In this document: positions 25,227 to 33,075 of the stretch, piece by piece
How positions within the stretch are numbered: the first letter of the stretch is position 1
Layout: each line of letters opens with the position of its first letter
DNA from: an uncultured Clostridia bacterium
GTDB lineage: Bacteria; Bacillota; Clostridia; Christensenellales; Pumilibacteraceae
DNA length: 45,484 nucleotides
Reading direction: 5' to 3'
Assembly (NCBI GenBank): GCA_947589465.1
Contig: CANQAE010000008.1
Span: 1 to 45,484 of the forward strand
Notes under the pieces: model-generated
Told to the model about the DNA's origin: nothing
The model's database searches: none
The model's input: the letters and a program-made list of their open reading frames with translations, nothing else
Program-made: the position numbers and the translations under genes

Positions 25227-26302
25227 TTTAACTTAATATATAGCGAACCGACGCTCCCGCGCCAGAACAGATCCCCTTCGCCATCAAGCGACGGGTTTTT
25301 TCCTATTACCGCCGTTACGCTTACGGGGCTAATATCCGAGTAATGCAATATCCTTTTCAGCGCGAGGGGCGAAAATCCGCAACCGTCTATAAGCATTTGG
25401 GTCTTTCCTAGTACGGTAGCGGACGCGCGTATCTTCAAACCTTCGTTGATTATTTCGTCCGCGTGCGCCGCCGCCTCGTCCCCGCCCAAAAACATTTGAG
25501 CGCGCGACAAGGCGTATCCGTCGGCCGCTTCGTCGCTTATCACCGTTCCCCGCGCCGACGAAAAAGTATTCCCGATCGTAAGTTTCACCCCCGTTCTCTT
25601 TATGAGCGGCACCGCTTCGCTCTGCAAAACGGTCGCGCCGAAAGAACACAACAGTTCCGCTTCATCGTAACTCATCTTTTCGATCACCGAACCGTGTCCG
25701 TCGAAAACGCCGTCAACGTTCGTCCATTTTCGGTATTCGGCATCAAGCGCGGAAGCGATGGCGGCGGCGCTTATGTCCGAGCCTCCGCGCGGCAAAAGTT
25801 TGACTTTTCCGTTAGGCATTTTGCCGTAAAAACCGGGAATAACGCAAGGCATCCCCATGCCTTTTACGTGCGCCTTGACCGAGTCGAAATCTATCTTTCC
25901 GTCCAATGTCAGTTTGACGTATTCCTTTGCGTCGGCAAATTCGTATCCCAAAAGTTCGGCAAGCAGGTATGCGCCTATGTACTCGCCGCGCGAAACGGCA
26001 TAATCGAATCCGCAACCCGCGTTGATGTCCTCGCGAACGGCGCTGAGTTTCGCTTCCGCCTTTATGCCGAGGGCGGACGCTATCCTATCGAACCTTTCGG
26101 CTACGACGGCGAACGTCTTGTCGCATTTGCCGCACCTTTCCCACTCGCGGTAGGCGGCTATAAGCAGGTCGGTGACCTTGGGATCGCCGCCGGGCGCCGA
26201 AACTATTACCACGGGAATATTGTTTTGTCGTATAATGTCCGCCACGCGAAGATATTCCGCCGCGCCGACGAGCGAACTTCCACCGAATTTAGCCACTATC
26301 AT
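25208..26302 (-). CDS. lysC: Aspartate kinase, divergent
   Basis: 364 residues from ATG 26302, where the conserved MIVAKFGGSS begins. The amino-acid kinase domain shows KFGGSS (5-10), SRGEYIGAYLLAEL and PRGGSDISAAAIASALDA. The expected TDVDGV motif reads TNVDGVFDG. The C-terminal 100 residues look like a reduced ACT region (SDISPVSVTAVIGKN). Family members usually exceed 400 residues with two ACT domains, so feedback control may differ. It phosphorylates aspartate at the entry to Lys/Thr/Met synthesis. There is no ribosome site before the start; TATATT lies 7 bases upstream (26310-26315), so a leaderless message is possible. It follows a terminator at the recF stop. Confidence 0.85.
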   Translation of the reverse strand: MIVAKFGGSSLVGAAEYLRVADIIRQNNIPVVIVSAPGGDPKVTDLLIAAYREWERCGKCDKTFAVVAERFDRIASALGIKAEAKLSAVREDINAGCGFDYAVSRGEYIGAYLLAELLGYEFADAKEYVKLTLDGKIDFDSVKAHVKGMGMPCVIPGFYGKMPNGKVKLLPRGGSDISAAAIASALDAEYRKWTNVDGVFDGHGSVIEKMSYDEAELLCSFGATVLQSEAVPLIKRTGVKLTIGNTFSSARGTVISDEAADGYALSRAQMFLGGDEAAAHADEIINEGLKIRASATVLGKTQMLIDGCGFSPLALKRILHYSDISPVSVTAVIGKNPSLDGEGDLFWRGSVGSLYIKLNQSVGR

Positions 26303-26387
26303 ATTAGTCAATATATGAATAAATATGGGTCTGTGCGCCAAAATAATACGGCGTAAATCGTATAGCGACGGAAATACCGACAACGTG

Positions 26388-26417
26388 AAAAAAAGATCGA
26401 CCCTTACACGATCGATC
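26388..26417 (-). terminator. Terminator overlapping the recF stop codon
   Basis: Stem GATCGA/TCGATC (26395-26400 and 26412-26417) followed by seven Ts on the minus strand. The recF TAA (26404-26406) lies in the loop. Confidence 0.75.
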
Positions 26418-27483
26418 CGTTTTTTACGTTTATTACGTTATAGTCGCCGTCACTCAATATCGTTTTGTCGATATGGGTACAGGTAATTATCGTTTGGTAG
26501 TCGCGAATTTTGTTCATCAACCTTTTCTGTCTTTTGAGGTCGAGTTCGCTCAGTACGTCGTCGAGCAGCAAAACGGGATATTCGCCGCGCCTGCCCACTA
26601 TCTCCACTTCGGCGAGTTTGAGAGCGAGCGAAGCGGTGCGCTGCTGTCCTTGCGAGCCGAAAGACCTTATGTCCTCGTCGCCTATTTTGAAGGCTATATC
26701 GTCCTTGTGCGGACCCGAATGAGTGTATCCGCGCAACTTGTCGCGTTCTCTTTCCGCCGCGAGCAACGAACAAAAATTCTTTTTTATTTCGTCCGTCGTT
26801 TCGCCGTCTATTGATTCGTATTCGAGCGAAAGCGTTTCCTCACCGTCCGTGAGATACGAATGACATTCGCCGGTTATTCCGCCGATACTCGAAATAAATC
26901 CCCGCCTTGTCTTGATGATCTTCGACCCGACGTCGGCGAGTTGGATATCCCAAACGTCGAGCGCGTCGCCTTCCACGAAACCGCCTTTAAGCAATTTGTT
27001 GCGCTGCATCAAGATCTTGTTGTAGCGCGACAACAGGTAAAAATATGTACGCGACATCTGGCAAAGCGCAATATCCATAAATCTGCGTCTATCGCTCGGC
27101 GCTTCTTTGACTATCCGCATCTCGTCGGGCGAGAAAAACACCGTCGAAACGACGCCCATAAGTTCACCTATGCGCGAAATTGGCAAGCCGTTGACGGCGA
27201 CTCTTTTGGGGCATTCCTTGTCGAGAATTATTTCCACCGTGTCGCTGCCGTACGACTTCGAAACGGTGAGTTTTATTTTCGCCCGTTGTTTGTCGTGAAA
27301 GATTAGTTCCTTGTCGCGCGGAGTGCGCGCGCTCTTGCCGACGCTGCAAAGATAGACCGCTTCCAAAAGATTGGTCTTGCCTTGCGCATTACTGCCTACG
27401 ACAAAATTGACTTTATCCTCAAAAGTCACCGTTTCGTTGACGTAGTTGCGAAAATCGACTAATGAAATTTGTTTCACGAACAT
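26404..27483 (-). CDS. recF: DNA replication and repair protein RecF
   Basis: 359 residues, standard length. It has the N-terminal LVDFRNY, Walker A GSNAQGKT (30-37), the ABC-type signature SFGSQGQQRTASLALKLAE and Walker B PVLLLDDVLSELD. RecF binds gapped DNA and loads RecA with RecO and RecR. Usually recF sits beside dnaA-dnaN; here those genes are absent. The start codon at 27483 has no ribosome site, and its A lies exactly six bases after a TATAAT (27490-27495). The conserved N-terminus excludes a later start, so the message may be leaderless. Confidence 0.96.
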   Translation of the reverse strand: MFVKQISLVDFRNYVNETVTFEDKVNFVVGSNAQGKTNLLEAVYLCSVGKSARTPRDKELIFHDKQRAKIKLTVSKSYGSDTVEIILDKECPKRVAVNGLPISRIGELMGVVSTVFFSPDEMRIVKEAPSDRRRFMDIALCQMSRTYFYLLSRYNKILMQRNKLLKGGFVEGDALDVWDIQLADVGSKIIKTRRGFISSIGGITGECHSYLTDGEETLSLEYESIDGETTDEIKKNFCSLLAAERERDKLRGYTHSGPHKDDIAFKIGDEDIRSFGSQGQQRTASLALKLAEVEIVGRRGEYPVLLLDDVLSELDLKRQKRLMNKIRDYQTIITCTHIDKTILSDGDYNVINVKNGSIV

Positions 27484-27489
27484 AGGTCT

Positions 27490-27518
27490 ATTATATCAAC
27501 TCTCCGAGCGAAAGTAAA
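27490..27518 (-). promoter_or_regulatory. Promoter abutting the recF start codon
   Basis: TTTACT (27513-27518), 17-base spacer, TATAAT (27490-27495), then six bases to the recF ATG. Predicted +1 coincides with the A of ATG. Confidence 0.65.
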
Positions 27519-27524
27519 GCGAAA

Positions 27525-28277
27525 TCATTGCGGTTTACACAATGCATTTACCAGCGATTTGCCCACGGCGTCTATGAGCACGCACACGAAAACGACTGAA
27601 AAAGTGAGGGCGACGAGCCGCTCCGTTTCGAGATACGCCCGCGCCGTCTGCATCATCATGCCTATGCTTTTCGCCGTTTGCGCCAGAACTTCGGCGGACA
27701 CGACGAGTTTTACGGACAGGCTGAGTCCCGACACCGCGTTTTCGGCGATTGACGGCGCCATGGATGGCAAATAAACAAATCTGAGCCGTTGCAATTTGTT
27801 CGCGCCGCACACCAAAGATATTTCCAAAAGGTCCCTGCTGACTCCCAAAGCCGACGGGAGCAGAGCGGCGTAAAATGTGGGAAACAGTACTATCGTTCCC
27901 ACCAAAGCGGTCGTTGCGCTCGACGGCAAGACGAGTATAAATATAAGGACCACCGCCATAGTCGGCAATGACCTTACCACCGTTACGACGGGCGAAAGTA
28001 TGCGACGCACCGTTTCGCTGCCCGCCGAGCAAAGCGCAAGCACGAGCGCGACTATAAACGACAGCCCGAACGCCCACAACGCCCGGAGTAAAGTAAAGCC
28101 GAAACCGCTCCAAAACTCGCCTTCTCCCAAAAGTTCGCCGAGCGCGGCAAAGGTGCCGACTGGCGTAGTTCTGTCGCCGCTTATCCAAACGGCTATCTGC
28201 CACGCCAAAAGCGCAACGAGCAAGACCGAAACGGGATAGAGTATGTCTTTTGCGATCTCGATCCTTGTCTTTTTCAT
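27525..28277 (-). CDS. ABC importer permease, SsuC/TauC type
   Basis: 250 residues with about six membrane helices and the BPD_transp_1 fold. The ATPase-contact EAA-like loop is visible as EISLVCGANKLQRLRFVYLP. It belongs to the nitrate/sulfonate/taurine/thiamine-precursor importer group and overlaps the stop of the substrate-binding gene by ATGA. The cognate ATPase expected next to it is missing; recF follows after 41 bases. It must therefore use an ATPase encoded elsewhere, or the set has lost it. Confidence 0.88.
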   Translation of the reverse strand: MKKTRIEIAKDILYPVSVLLVALLAWQIAVWISGDRTTPVGTFAALGELLGEGEFWSGFGFTLLRALWAFGLSFIVALVLALCSAGSETVRRILSPVVTVVRSLPTMAVVLIFILVLPSSATTALVGTIVLFPTFYAALLPSALGVSRDLLEISLVCGANKLQRLRFVYLPSMAPSIAENAVSGLSLSVKLVVSAEVLAQTAKSIGMMMQTARAYLETERLVALTFSVVFVCVLIDAVGKSLVNALCKPQ

Positions 28278-29239
28278 TTAACGATACGGAAGAAATTGTC
28301 GTCCGGGACTTTGCCGCCTATCGCATTGGGCGCAAGTTCGCCGAGCGCCGACAAAAATTCGATAACTTTGTCCTTACATTCTTCGGCGGGAACGAGTTTT
28401 ATGTTACAACGAGCGACTATATCGGCGTCGAGTTTGGCAATGACCGTCTGCGTCGATTCTCTCATGCAAGCCTTTATGAGTTCGAGCGCTTGGGTCGGAT
28501 CATTCTCCGCGAAATCGGGATCTTCCCGAAGTGCGTCGAACAGCCCCTTGATAAACGCGTCGTCAATTTCGTTCTTTGCGACGAGTCCCGCTTGCGGATA
28601 TCCGCCTCCCCACTGCTGTTGCAAATCCATCGCTATCTTCGTCCCCTCTACTTTCGAGAGCGCCGTGGCGACGGCAGGCTCTGCGAAAACGCCGAACTCT
28701 ATTTTGTCTGCATTCAGCGACGGGAACAGATTCGCGGCGGCGGCGACGTAACTTATAGCCACTTTGCCGTCTATCGGCGTGTCGCTCGTTTCATATTCTA
28801 TTCCTTCGCGAACGAGTAACGACCTGAAAACGAGATCGGGCACCTGCCCTTGTCCTATGACCCCCACTCGCTTGCCTTTGAGGTCTGCAAAAGAATTAAG
28901 GTCGCTCTTGCCCACGACGTACAAGTTGCCGTGCGTGTTTGCAGACACGAATTTATAACCCATGTTCTTATTGTATAAATTCGCCGCCAAATTGGTGGGA
29001 ACTATTGCAAGATCGGCTTCACCGTTAGTGACGGCGCTGCTTATATAATCGGAGGGCACAATGGTGAACTTCACCTTTTGTCCCGCTATTTCGGTCCTGT
29101 CGAATATCGAAACGAGCGCAAGCGCGGGCGCGCCGTCGGGCAAATAAATGTTCACCGTATCTTCGTCGGGCGCTCCGCAAGCCGAAAACGTACACAACGC
29201 CAATGCAAAAGTCAAAACAAACAAAATAATTTTTTTCAT
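28274..29239 (-). CDS. ABC importer substrate-binding lipoprotein
   Basis: 321 residues. The signal peptide ends in the lipobox FSAC (Cys21), so it is tethered to the outer face of the membrane. The mature part resembles the NMT1/SsuA/TauA type II binding fold: LPDGAPALALVSIFD, GEADLAIVPTNLAANLYNK and GKRVGVIGQGQVPDLVFR. Ligand could be a sulfonate, nitrate or thiamine-related compound; sequence alone does not decide. GAGGTG precedes ATG 29239. It is co-transcribed with the permease. No riboswitch was seen upstream. Confidence 0.88.
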   Translation of the reverse strand: MKKIILFVLTFALALCTFSACGAPDEDTVNIYLPDGAPALALVSIFDRTEIAGQKVKFTIVPSDYISSAVTNGEADLAIVPTNLAANLYNKNMGYKFVSANTHGNLYVVGKSDLNSFADLKGKRVGVIGQGQVPDLVFRSLLVREGIEYETSDTPIDGKVAISYVAAAANLFPSLNADKIEFGVFAEPAVATALSKVEGTKIAMDLQQQWGGGYPQAGLVAKNEIDDAFIKGLFDALREDPDFAENDPTQALELIKACMRESTQTVIAKLDADIVARCNIKLVPAEECKDKVIEFLSALGELAPNAIGGKVPDDNFFRIVK

Positions 29240-29297
29240 ATTACACCTCTGTTATGTCCTTGTATATCTTTATATTGTTTCCAAACGAAAACGTTAT

Positions 29298-30545
29298 TCA
29301 ACGAAGCAGATCGCTCTTGCTTTTCAACTTGAATATTTCCTCGAAAGCAAGCGAGATCTTCGTGATGACGTTCTTTTTGGTGGGATACAGCCAATAACTT
29401 TCGTTGAGTTTACTGATGTCTATAACGTCCGCTTTCCCCCTGAAATTATACTCGATATGGCAGCCGTAAGTGTCCTCGCTTTTCCAGAATTCGTCTACGT
29501 CCTTGCCGTAAGCCACGCATTTGAGCGAAAACCCGTCCATTGAATGTACGATCTTGCCCGCGCCGTGCTTATAGAATCTGTCGGCGTTCGGGAGCGTCCA
29601 CACTTCCACGTCGTCCTCGAAACGGTAGTTGCCGCTCTTGACTTCTTCGCGCACGTTCCGTCTTTGCCAATCGAACCAATCGGGCAAGTGCGGAAATTCG
29701 GTTTCGCCGTCCAAAGCGCGCAACTCGCCGAGTTCGGTATATTCGTAAGTTTTGCCGCAATGTCCGCATTTGAGCAGCGTCCCCGCCGCCGTCATTTCGT
29801 ACTCCGTCTTGCAATGAGGGCATTGATAAAGCAAACTGCCAAGCCCTCTTGCGCGGCTTTTGTCCTTTATGCGTATGTTCTCGCGAAGTTGATAATCGTA
29901 ATCGTCGTATTGCAGATTTTTTATTATGCGGTCGCTTATTTCCTCGACGGGCAAAGTCGTTATTTCGTCCGCCGTAACTATCTGCGTCATTTCGGCTTTA
30001 AGGGGTACATGGGTGTACTTTTTCTGACTGAACTGCGGGTTCGCCGTATAGCAACCGTGCATATTGAGCGTAACTATGGGAACTTTGAGCATCTTGCACA
30101 ATTTCGCCACCGAGTTGGGAATATACGAGCGTTTCCCGTCGAGCGAAAAGCGCGCTTCGGGGTACATGACGCAAATATGTTTTAGTTCTTCGACGGAATA
30201 GCGCATATTTTTTATAAGCGACAGATCCATCGGCAAAAACTTGCGTTTTGCAATGCATCCCAGCCCCGTCATTATATGCTTATTGTGCAATACGAACGCG
30301 TCTATCGCGGTAACGTAATTCGCGCGGCGCGGAAAGATCGAACGCATCAAAAGTTTCAGGTCGTAAAACGATTGGTGATTGCTGAGCAAGATATACGGCG
30401 GTTTAAGCCCGTCCATATTGTTCTTTTCGAGAACGAGTTTATGATATTTCATTGACGGCAAACTCAAAAGCCACGCCACTGCGTAAAAGAGCGGATTGCC
30501 TTTTTTGGGCCGTTTCGTAAAGTCGTATTTTTTTACTTCTTTCAT
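29298..30545 (-). CDS. PlsC-type acyltransferase with internal zinc ribbon
   Basis: 415 residues from ATG 30545; the frame is open to 30581 but that start lies in the promoter. The N-terminal acyltransferase domain has HxxxxD (His57-Asp62, in NHQSFYD) and a second block YPEARFSLDG (128-137) in place of FPEGTRS. After about residue 235 comes a zinc ribbon with two CxxC knuckles (CPHC 242-245, CGHC 260-263). A 150-residue C-terminal domain of unknown fold follows, ending FKLKSKSDLL. No membrane helix is predicted with confidence. The first domain suggests phospholipid acylation; the zinc ribbon suggests binding or regulation. The upstream AGAAAG is a weak ribosome site. Confidence 0.85.
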   Translation of the reverse strand: MKEVKKYDFTKRPKKGNPLFYAVAWLLSLPSMKYHKLVLEKNNMDGLKPPYILLSNHQSFYDLKLLMRSIFPRRANYVTAIDAFVLHNKHIMTGLGCIAKRKFLPMDLSLIKNMRYSVEELKHICVMYPEARFSLDGKRSYIPNSVAKLCKMLKVPIVTLNMHGCYTANPQFSQKKYTHVPLKAEMTQIVTADEITTLPVEEISDRIIKNLQYDDYDYQLRENIRIKDKSRARGLGSLLYQCPHCKTEYEMTAAGTLLKCGHCGKTYEYTELGELRALDGETEFPHLPDWFDWQRRNVREEVKSGNYRFEDDVEVWTLPNADRFYKHGAGKIVHSMDGFSLKCVAYGKDVDEFWKSEDTYGCHIEYNFRGKADVIDISKLNESYWLYPTKKNVITKISLAFEEIFKLKSKSDLLR

Positions 30546-30569
30546 ACTTTCTGCTTTATCCTCGCGACA

Positions 30570-30598
30570 AGTATACAGCAATACGAAACTTTTGTCAA
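30570..30598 (-). promoter_or_regulatory. Promoter of the zinc-ribbon acyltransferase
   Basis: TTGACA (30593-30598), 17-base spacer, TATACT (30570-30575), minus strand. Divergent from the mgtE promoter. Confidence 0.8.
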
Positions 30599-30646
30599 GA
30601 AAAAGCGCGGCGCAAAGTTCTTTATGTCTATTTTAGTGTATTACGC

Positions 30647-30675
30647 TTGACAAAACACCGTTTCCCGAATATACT
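30647..30675 (+). promoter_or_regulatory. Promoter of mgtE
   Basis: TTGACA (30647-30652), 17-base spacer, TATACT (30670-30675). The leader of about 74 bases is too short for an M-box magnesium riboswitch. Confidence 0.8.
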
Positions 30676-30755
30676 ACTCGTAGGGTCGCTCGCTTCCCCG
30701 CTTTGAGTTTAAGCGCGCGTTTTTACCCAACTTTTCGAAAAAAGGAGGATGGTTT

Positions 30756-32153
30756 ATGAACGAAGTCACCGAATTCGCGCAGATCGCCGCCGAAGCGATT
30801 GAAAACGCGGACAAGAAAAATTACGCGCTCGTAAAGCAGACGTTGAGCGAATTCAACGCCGTGGACCTTGCCGAAATTCTCTATGAGATAGACGATAATC
30901 ATCTGCCGCTCGTTTACAGACTTCTCCCCAAAGAACTTGCCGCCGAAGTCTTTGTCGAAATGGATTCGACCCAGCAGGAAAAGTTGCTCGCAAAGTTCAG
31001 CGACAAGGAAATCAAGGATATACTCAACGAACTATTCCTCGATGACACGGTGGATATTATCGAGGAAATGCCCGCCGCCATCGTCAAACGAATCCTCAAA
31101 CAAGCGGACAAGGAAACGCGCGAAAGCATTAACGCCATTCTCTCGTATCCGCAAGACAGCGCAGGCAGTATAATGACGACGGAGTTCGTCAGGCTCGACG
31201 AGCGAATAGAAGTTAAGGACGCATTCGAAAAAATCAGACGATCGGGCCCCGACAAAGAAACGATCTACACCTGTTACGTGACAGACGGGGGGCGAAAATT
31301 GGTGGGCATTGTTTCGGCGAGAACTTTGCTACTGTCGTCGCCCGAAGATAAGATCGCAGATATAATGGAAACCAACGTCATAAGCGTCGACACGCATACC
31401 GACAAGGAATATGTCGCACGCGAAATTCAACGATACGGGTTTTTGTCTATGCCGGTGGTGGACAAAGAAAATCGTCTTGTCGGCATAGTCACCGTAGACG
31501 ACGCTATGGACGTTTTGCGCGAAGAAAATACCGAAGATATTTCCAAAATGTCCGCCGTCACGCCGAGCGACAAACCGTACCTCAAAACAAGCGTGTTCAA
31601 GATCTTTCTCAACCGTTTGCCCTGGCTATTGATTCTTATGATAAGCGCAACTTTTACGAGTCTTGTAATAAGCGGATACGAAGAAGCGCTCACCATTTTC
31701 CCCGTGCTTTTCGCATGCATCCCCATGCTTATGGACACGGGCGGAAACGCAGGCAGTCAATCGTCCGCCACTATAACGCGAAGTATCGCGCTCGGCGAAA
31801 CGACGCCGCGCGACGCCCTCAAAGTCATATGGAAAGAACTGCGAGTTTCGCTGCTGCTCGGCGCAGTCATGTCGATCGTCTGCTTTGCAAAACTCATGCT
31901 TATAGATTATTGGTACAACGGAAACACGCAAGGCTTGACAATGGCTCAGTACGCGCCATCCGCTTTCGTGGTTTCACTTGCGCTGCTTATTACCGTCGTC
32001 ATTGCCAAACTTATCGGCTGCACCCTTCCCCTGCTCGCCAAAAAGTTGCGACTCGACCCCGCCGTTATGGCAGGACCCGTCATTACCACCATTCTCGACA
32101 CACTGTCGCTCATCATCTACGCGAATATCGCCTTGGCTATACTCGGAAATTGA
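30756..32153 (+). CDS. mgtE: Magnesium transporter MgtE
   Basis: 465 residues with the full family layout: an N-terminal helical superhelix (about 25-130), two CBS domains (about 135-255), a plug helix and five C-terminal membrane helices (about 285-462). The channel signature PMLMDTGGNAGSQ is at 323-335. MgtE is a Mg2+-gated channel that closes when cytosolic Mg2+ occupies the N and CBS domains. AAGGAGG precedes ATG 30756. It is monocistronic. Confidence 0.97.
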   Translation: MNEVTEFAQIAAEAIENADKKNYALVKQTLSEFNAVDLAEILYEIDDNHLPLVYRLLPKELAAEVFVEMDSTQQEKLLAKFSDKEIKDILNELFLDDTVDIIEEMPAAIVKRILKQADKETRESINAILSYPQDSAGSIMTTEFVRLDERIEVKDAFEKIRRSGPDKETIYTCYVTDGGRKLVGIVSARTLLLSSPEDKIADIMETNVISVDTHTDKEYVAREIQRYGFLSMPVVDKENRLVGIVTVDDAMDVLREENTEDISKMSAVTPSDKPYLKTSVFKIFLNRLPWLLILMISATFTSLVISGYEEALTIFPVLFACIPMLMDTGGNAGSQSSATITRSIALGETTPRDALKVIWKELRVSLLLGAVMSIVCFAKLMLIDYWYNGNTQGLTMAQYAPSAFVVSLALLITVVIAKLIGCTLPLLAKKLRLDPAVMAGPVITTILDTLSLIIYANIALAILGN

Positions 32154-32178
32154 CAACTTTTTCGCCTAACTTTTGCCG

Positions 32179-32200
32179 CATTTCGCCACCCATTATATGG
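32179..32200 (+). repeat. 22-bp repeat downstream of mgtE (copy 1)
   Basis: CATTTCGCCACCCATTATATGG. A second copy with one substitution lies at 34128-34149, after the SPFH gene. The sequence contains a short CCCAT/ATGGG inverted repeat followed by ATTTT, so it may act as a weak terminator. Confidence 0.6.
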
Positions 32201-32271
32201 GATTTTGGAATATTGTAAAATAATTATGTATTATAAAATTTTCCACGCTTGATTTTAGTCATGACCCGTCA

Positions 32272-32769
32272 TTATCCTCTATTTCCTTTGGTCTTATTGT
32301 AACCATGTGCTACGGAATCGTATGTCATGATAGTTTTTCGTTCAAGTTCGTTCAAAGATGAACAACCACTATTTTCAAGGCTAATCATTTTTATTGTAAA
32401 AACATCACCATATTTATAATCTGCATAAACATCGCCATTCCCATGCCCTGTAAAATGTGCATTAATACGGTTCAAAATTTGCTGACCTTGTCCGACATAA
32501 TATAGGTTTTTAGTTTTATTAAACAATATGTACACACCGGCAAAATTATGGGAAAGGGCATAAGATGAATGATTAATTTTTTTGTTTCGCATTTCAAAAA
32601 ACTCTTGTGGAGTCATTTCCAAAGTATTATTAGCTAAACTATTTATTTGATTGATAATGTTTTTTTTGTCATTTGCATCTTTTATAATACTAAATAAAAT
32701 AATTAATATTATTATGATAGCAAAAAAAACTACTAGCATAATTAAAAACATTAAAAAAGAATCCATCAT
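32272..32769 (-). CDS. Membrane-anchored GIY-YIG domain protein
   Basis: 165 residues. One N-terminal membrane helix (about 5-28) precedes a linker and a GIY-YIG fold (about 75-162): GVYILFNKTKNLYYVGQG, with a conserved Arg in ILNRINAHF, a Glu in LNELERKTI and YN near the end. GIY-YIG domains are metal-dependent nucleases; a membrane anchor on one is uncommon. The gene is far more AT-rich than its neighbours, suggesting transfer. ATG 32769 follows AAAGGA, and it has its own promoter at 32855-32883. It converges on mgtE. Confidence 0.82.
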   Translation of the reverse strand: MMDSFLMFLIMLVVFFAIIIILIILFSIIKDANDKKNIINQINSLANNTLEMTPQEFFEMRNKKINHSSYALSHNFAGVYILFNKTKNLYYVGQGQQILNRINAHFTGHGNGDVYADYKYGDVFTIKMISLENSGCSSLNELERKTIMTYDSVAHGYNKTKGNRG

Positions 32770-32854
32770 ATTATTTTGTCCTTTTAGTTTTTAACAAAAG
32801 CGATTTATTACTTAATAATTATCTATTGATAATTAGAAACATTAATCTATATCC

Positions 32855-32883
32855 ATTATATCACAAACATACCTGAATGGCAA
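32855..32883 (-). promoter_or_regulatory. Promoter of the GIY-YIG gene
   Basis: TTGCCA (32878-32883), 17-base spacer, TATAAT (32855-32860), minus strand. The rest of the 306-base gap to the SPFH gene holds the divergent promoter at 33006 and nothing else I recognise. Confidence 0.7.
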
Positions 32884-33005
32884 ACAAAAAAACAACCCAA
32901 ACCAAAAGGACTGACACTTATACAATAACGCTCGTGTGCGGAATATAGCTTGAAAATTTCCTCCGCACAGGCGCGAGTTTGCTATACTTTGACAACTTTT
33001 TCCGC

Positions 33006-33034
33006 TTGACAAGCGGGAGCAACGCTTGTATAAT
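33006..33034 (+). promoter_or_regulatory. Consensus promoter of the first SPFH gene
   Basis: TTGACA (33006-33011), 17-base spacer, TATAAT (33029-33034). Confidence 0.85.
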
Positions 33035-33075
33035 TTAAGAACAAAATTCCAATCTTTTATAAAGGAGATTCAAAA

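Noticed and set aside
30676..30755. M-box magnesium riboswitch before mgtE
   Set aside because: The predicted leader is about 74 bases and lacks the long multi-helix architecture.
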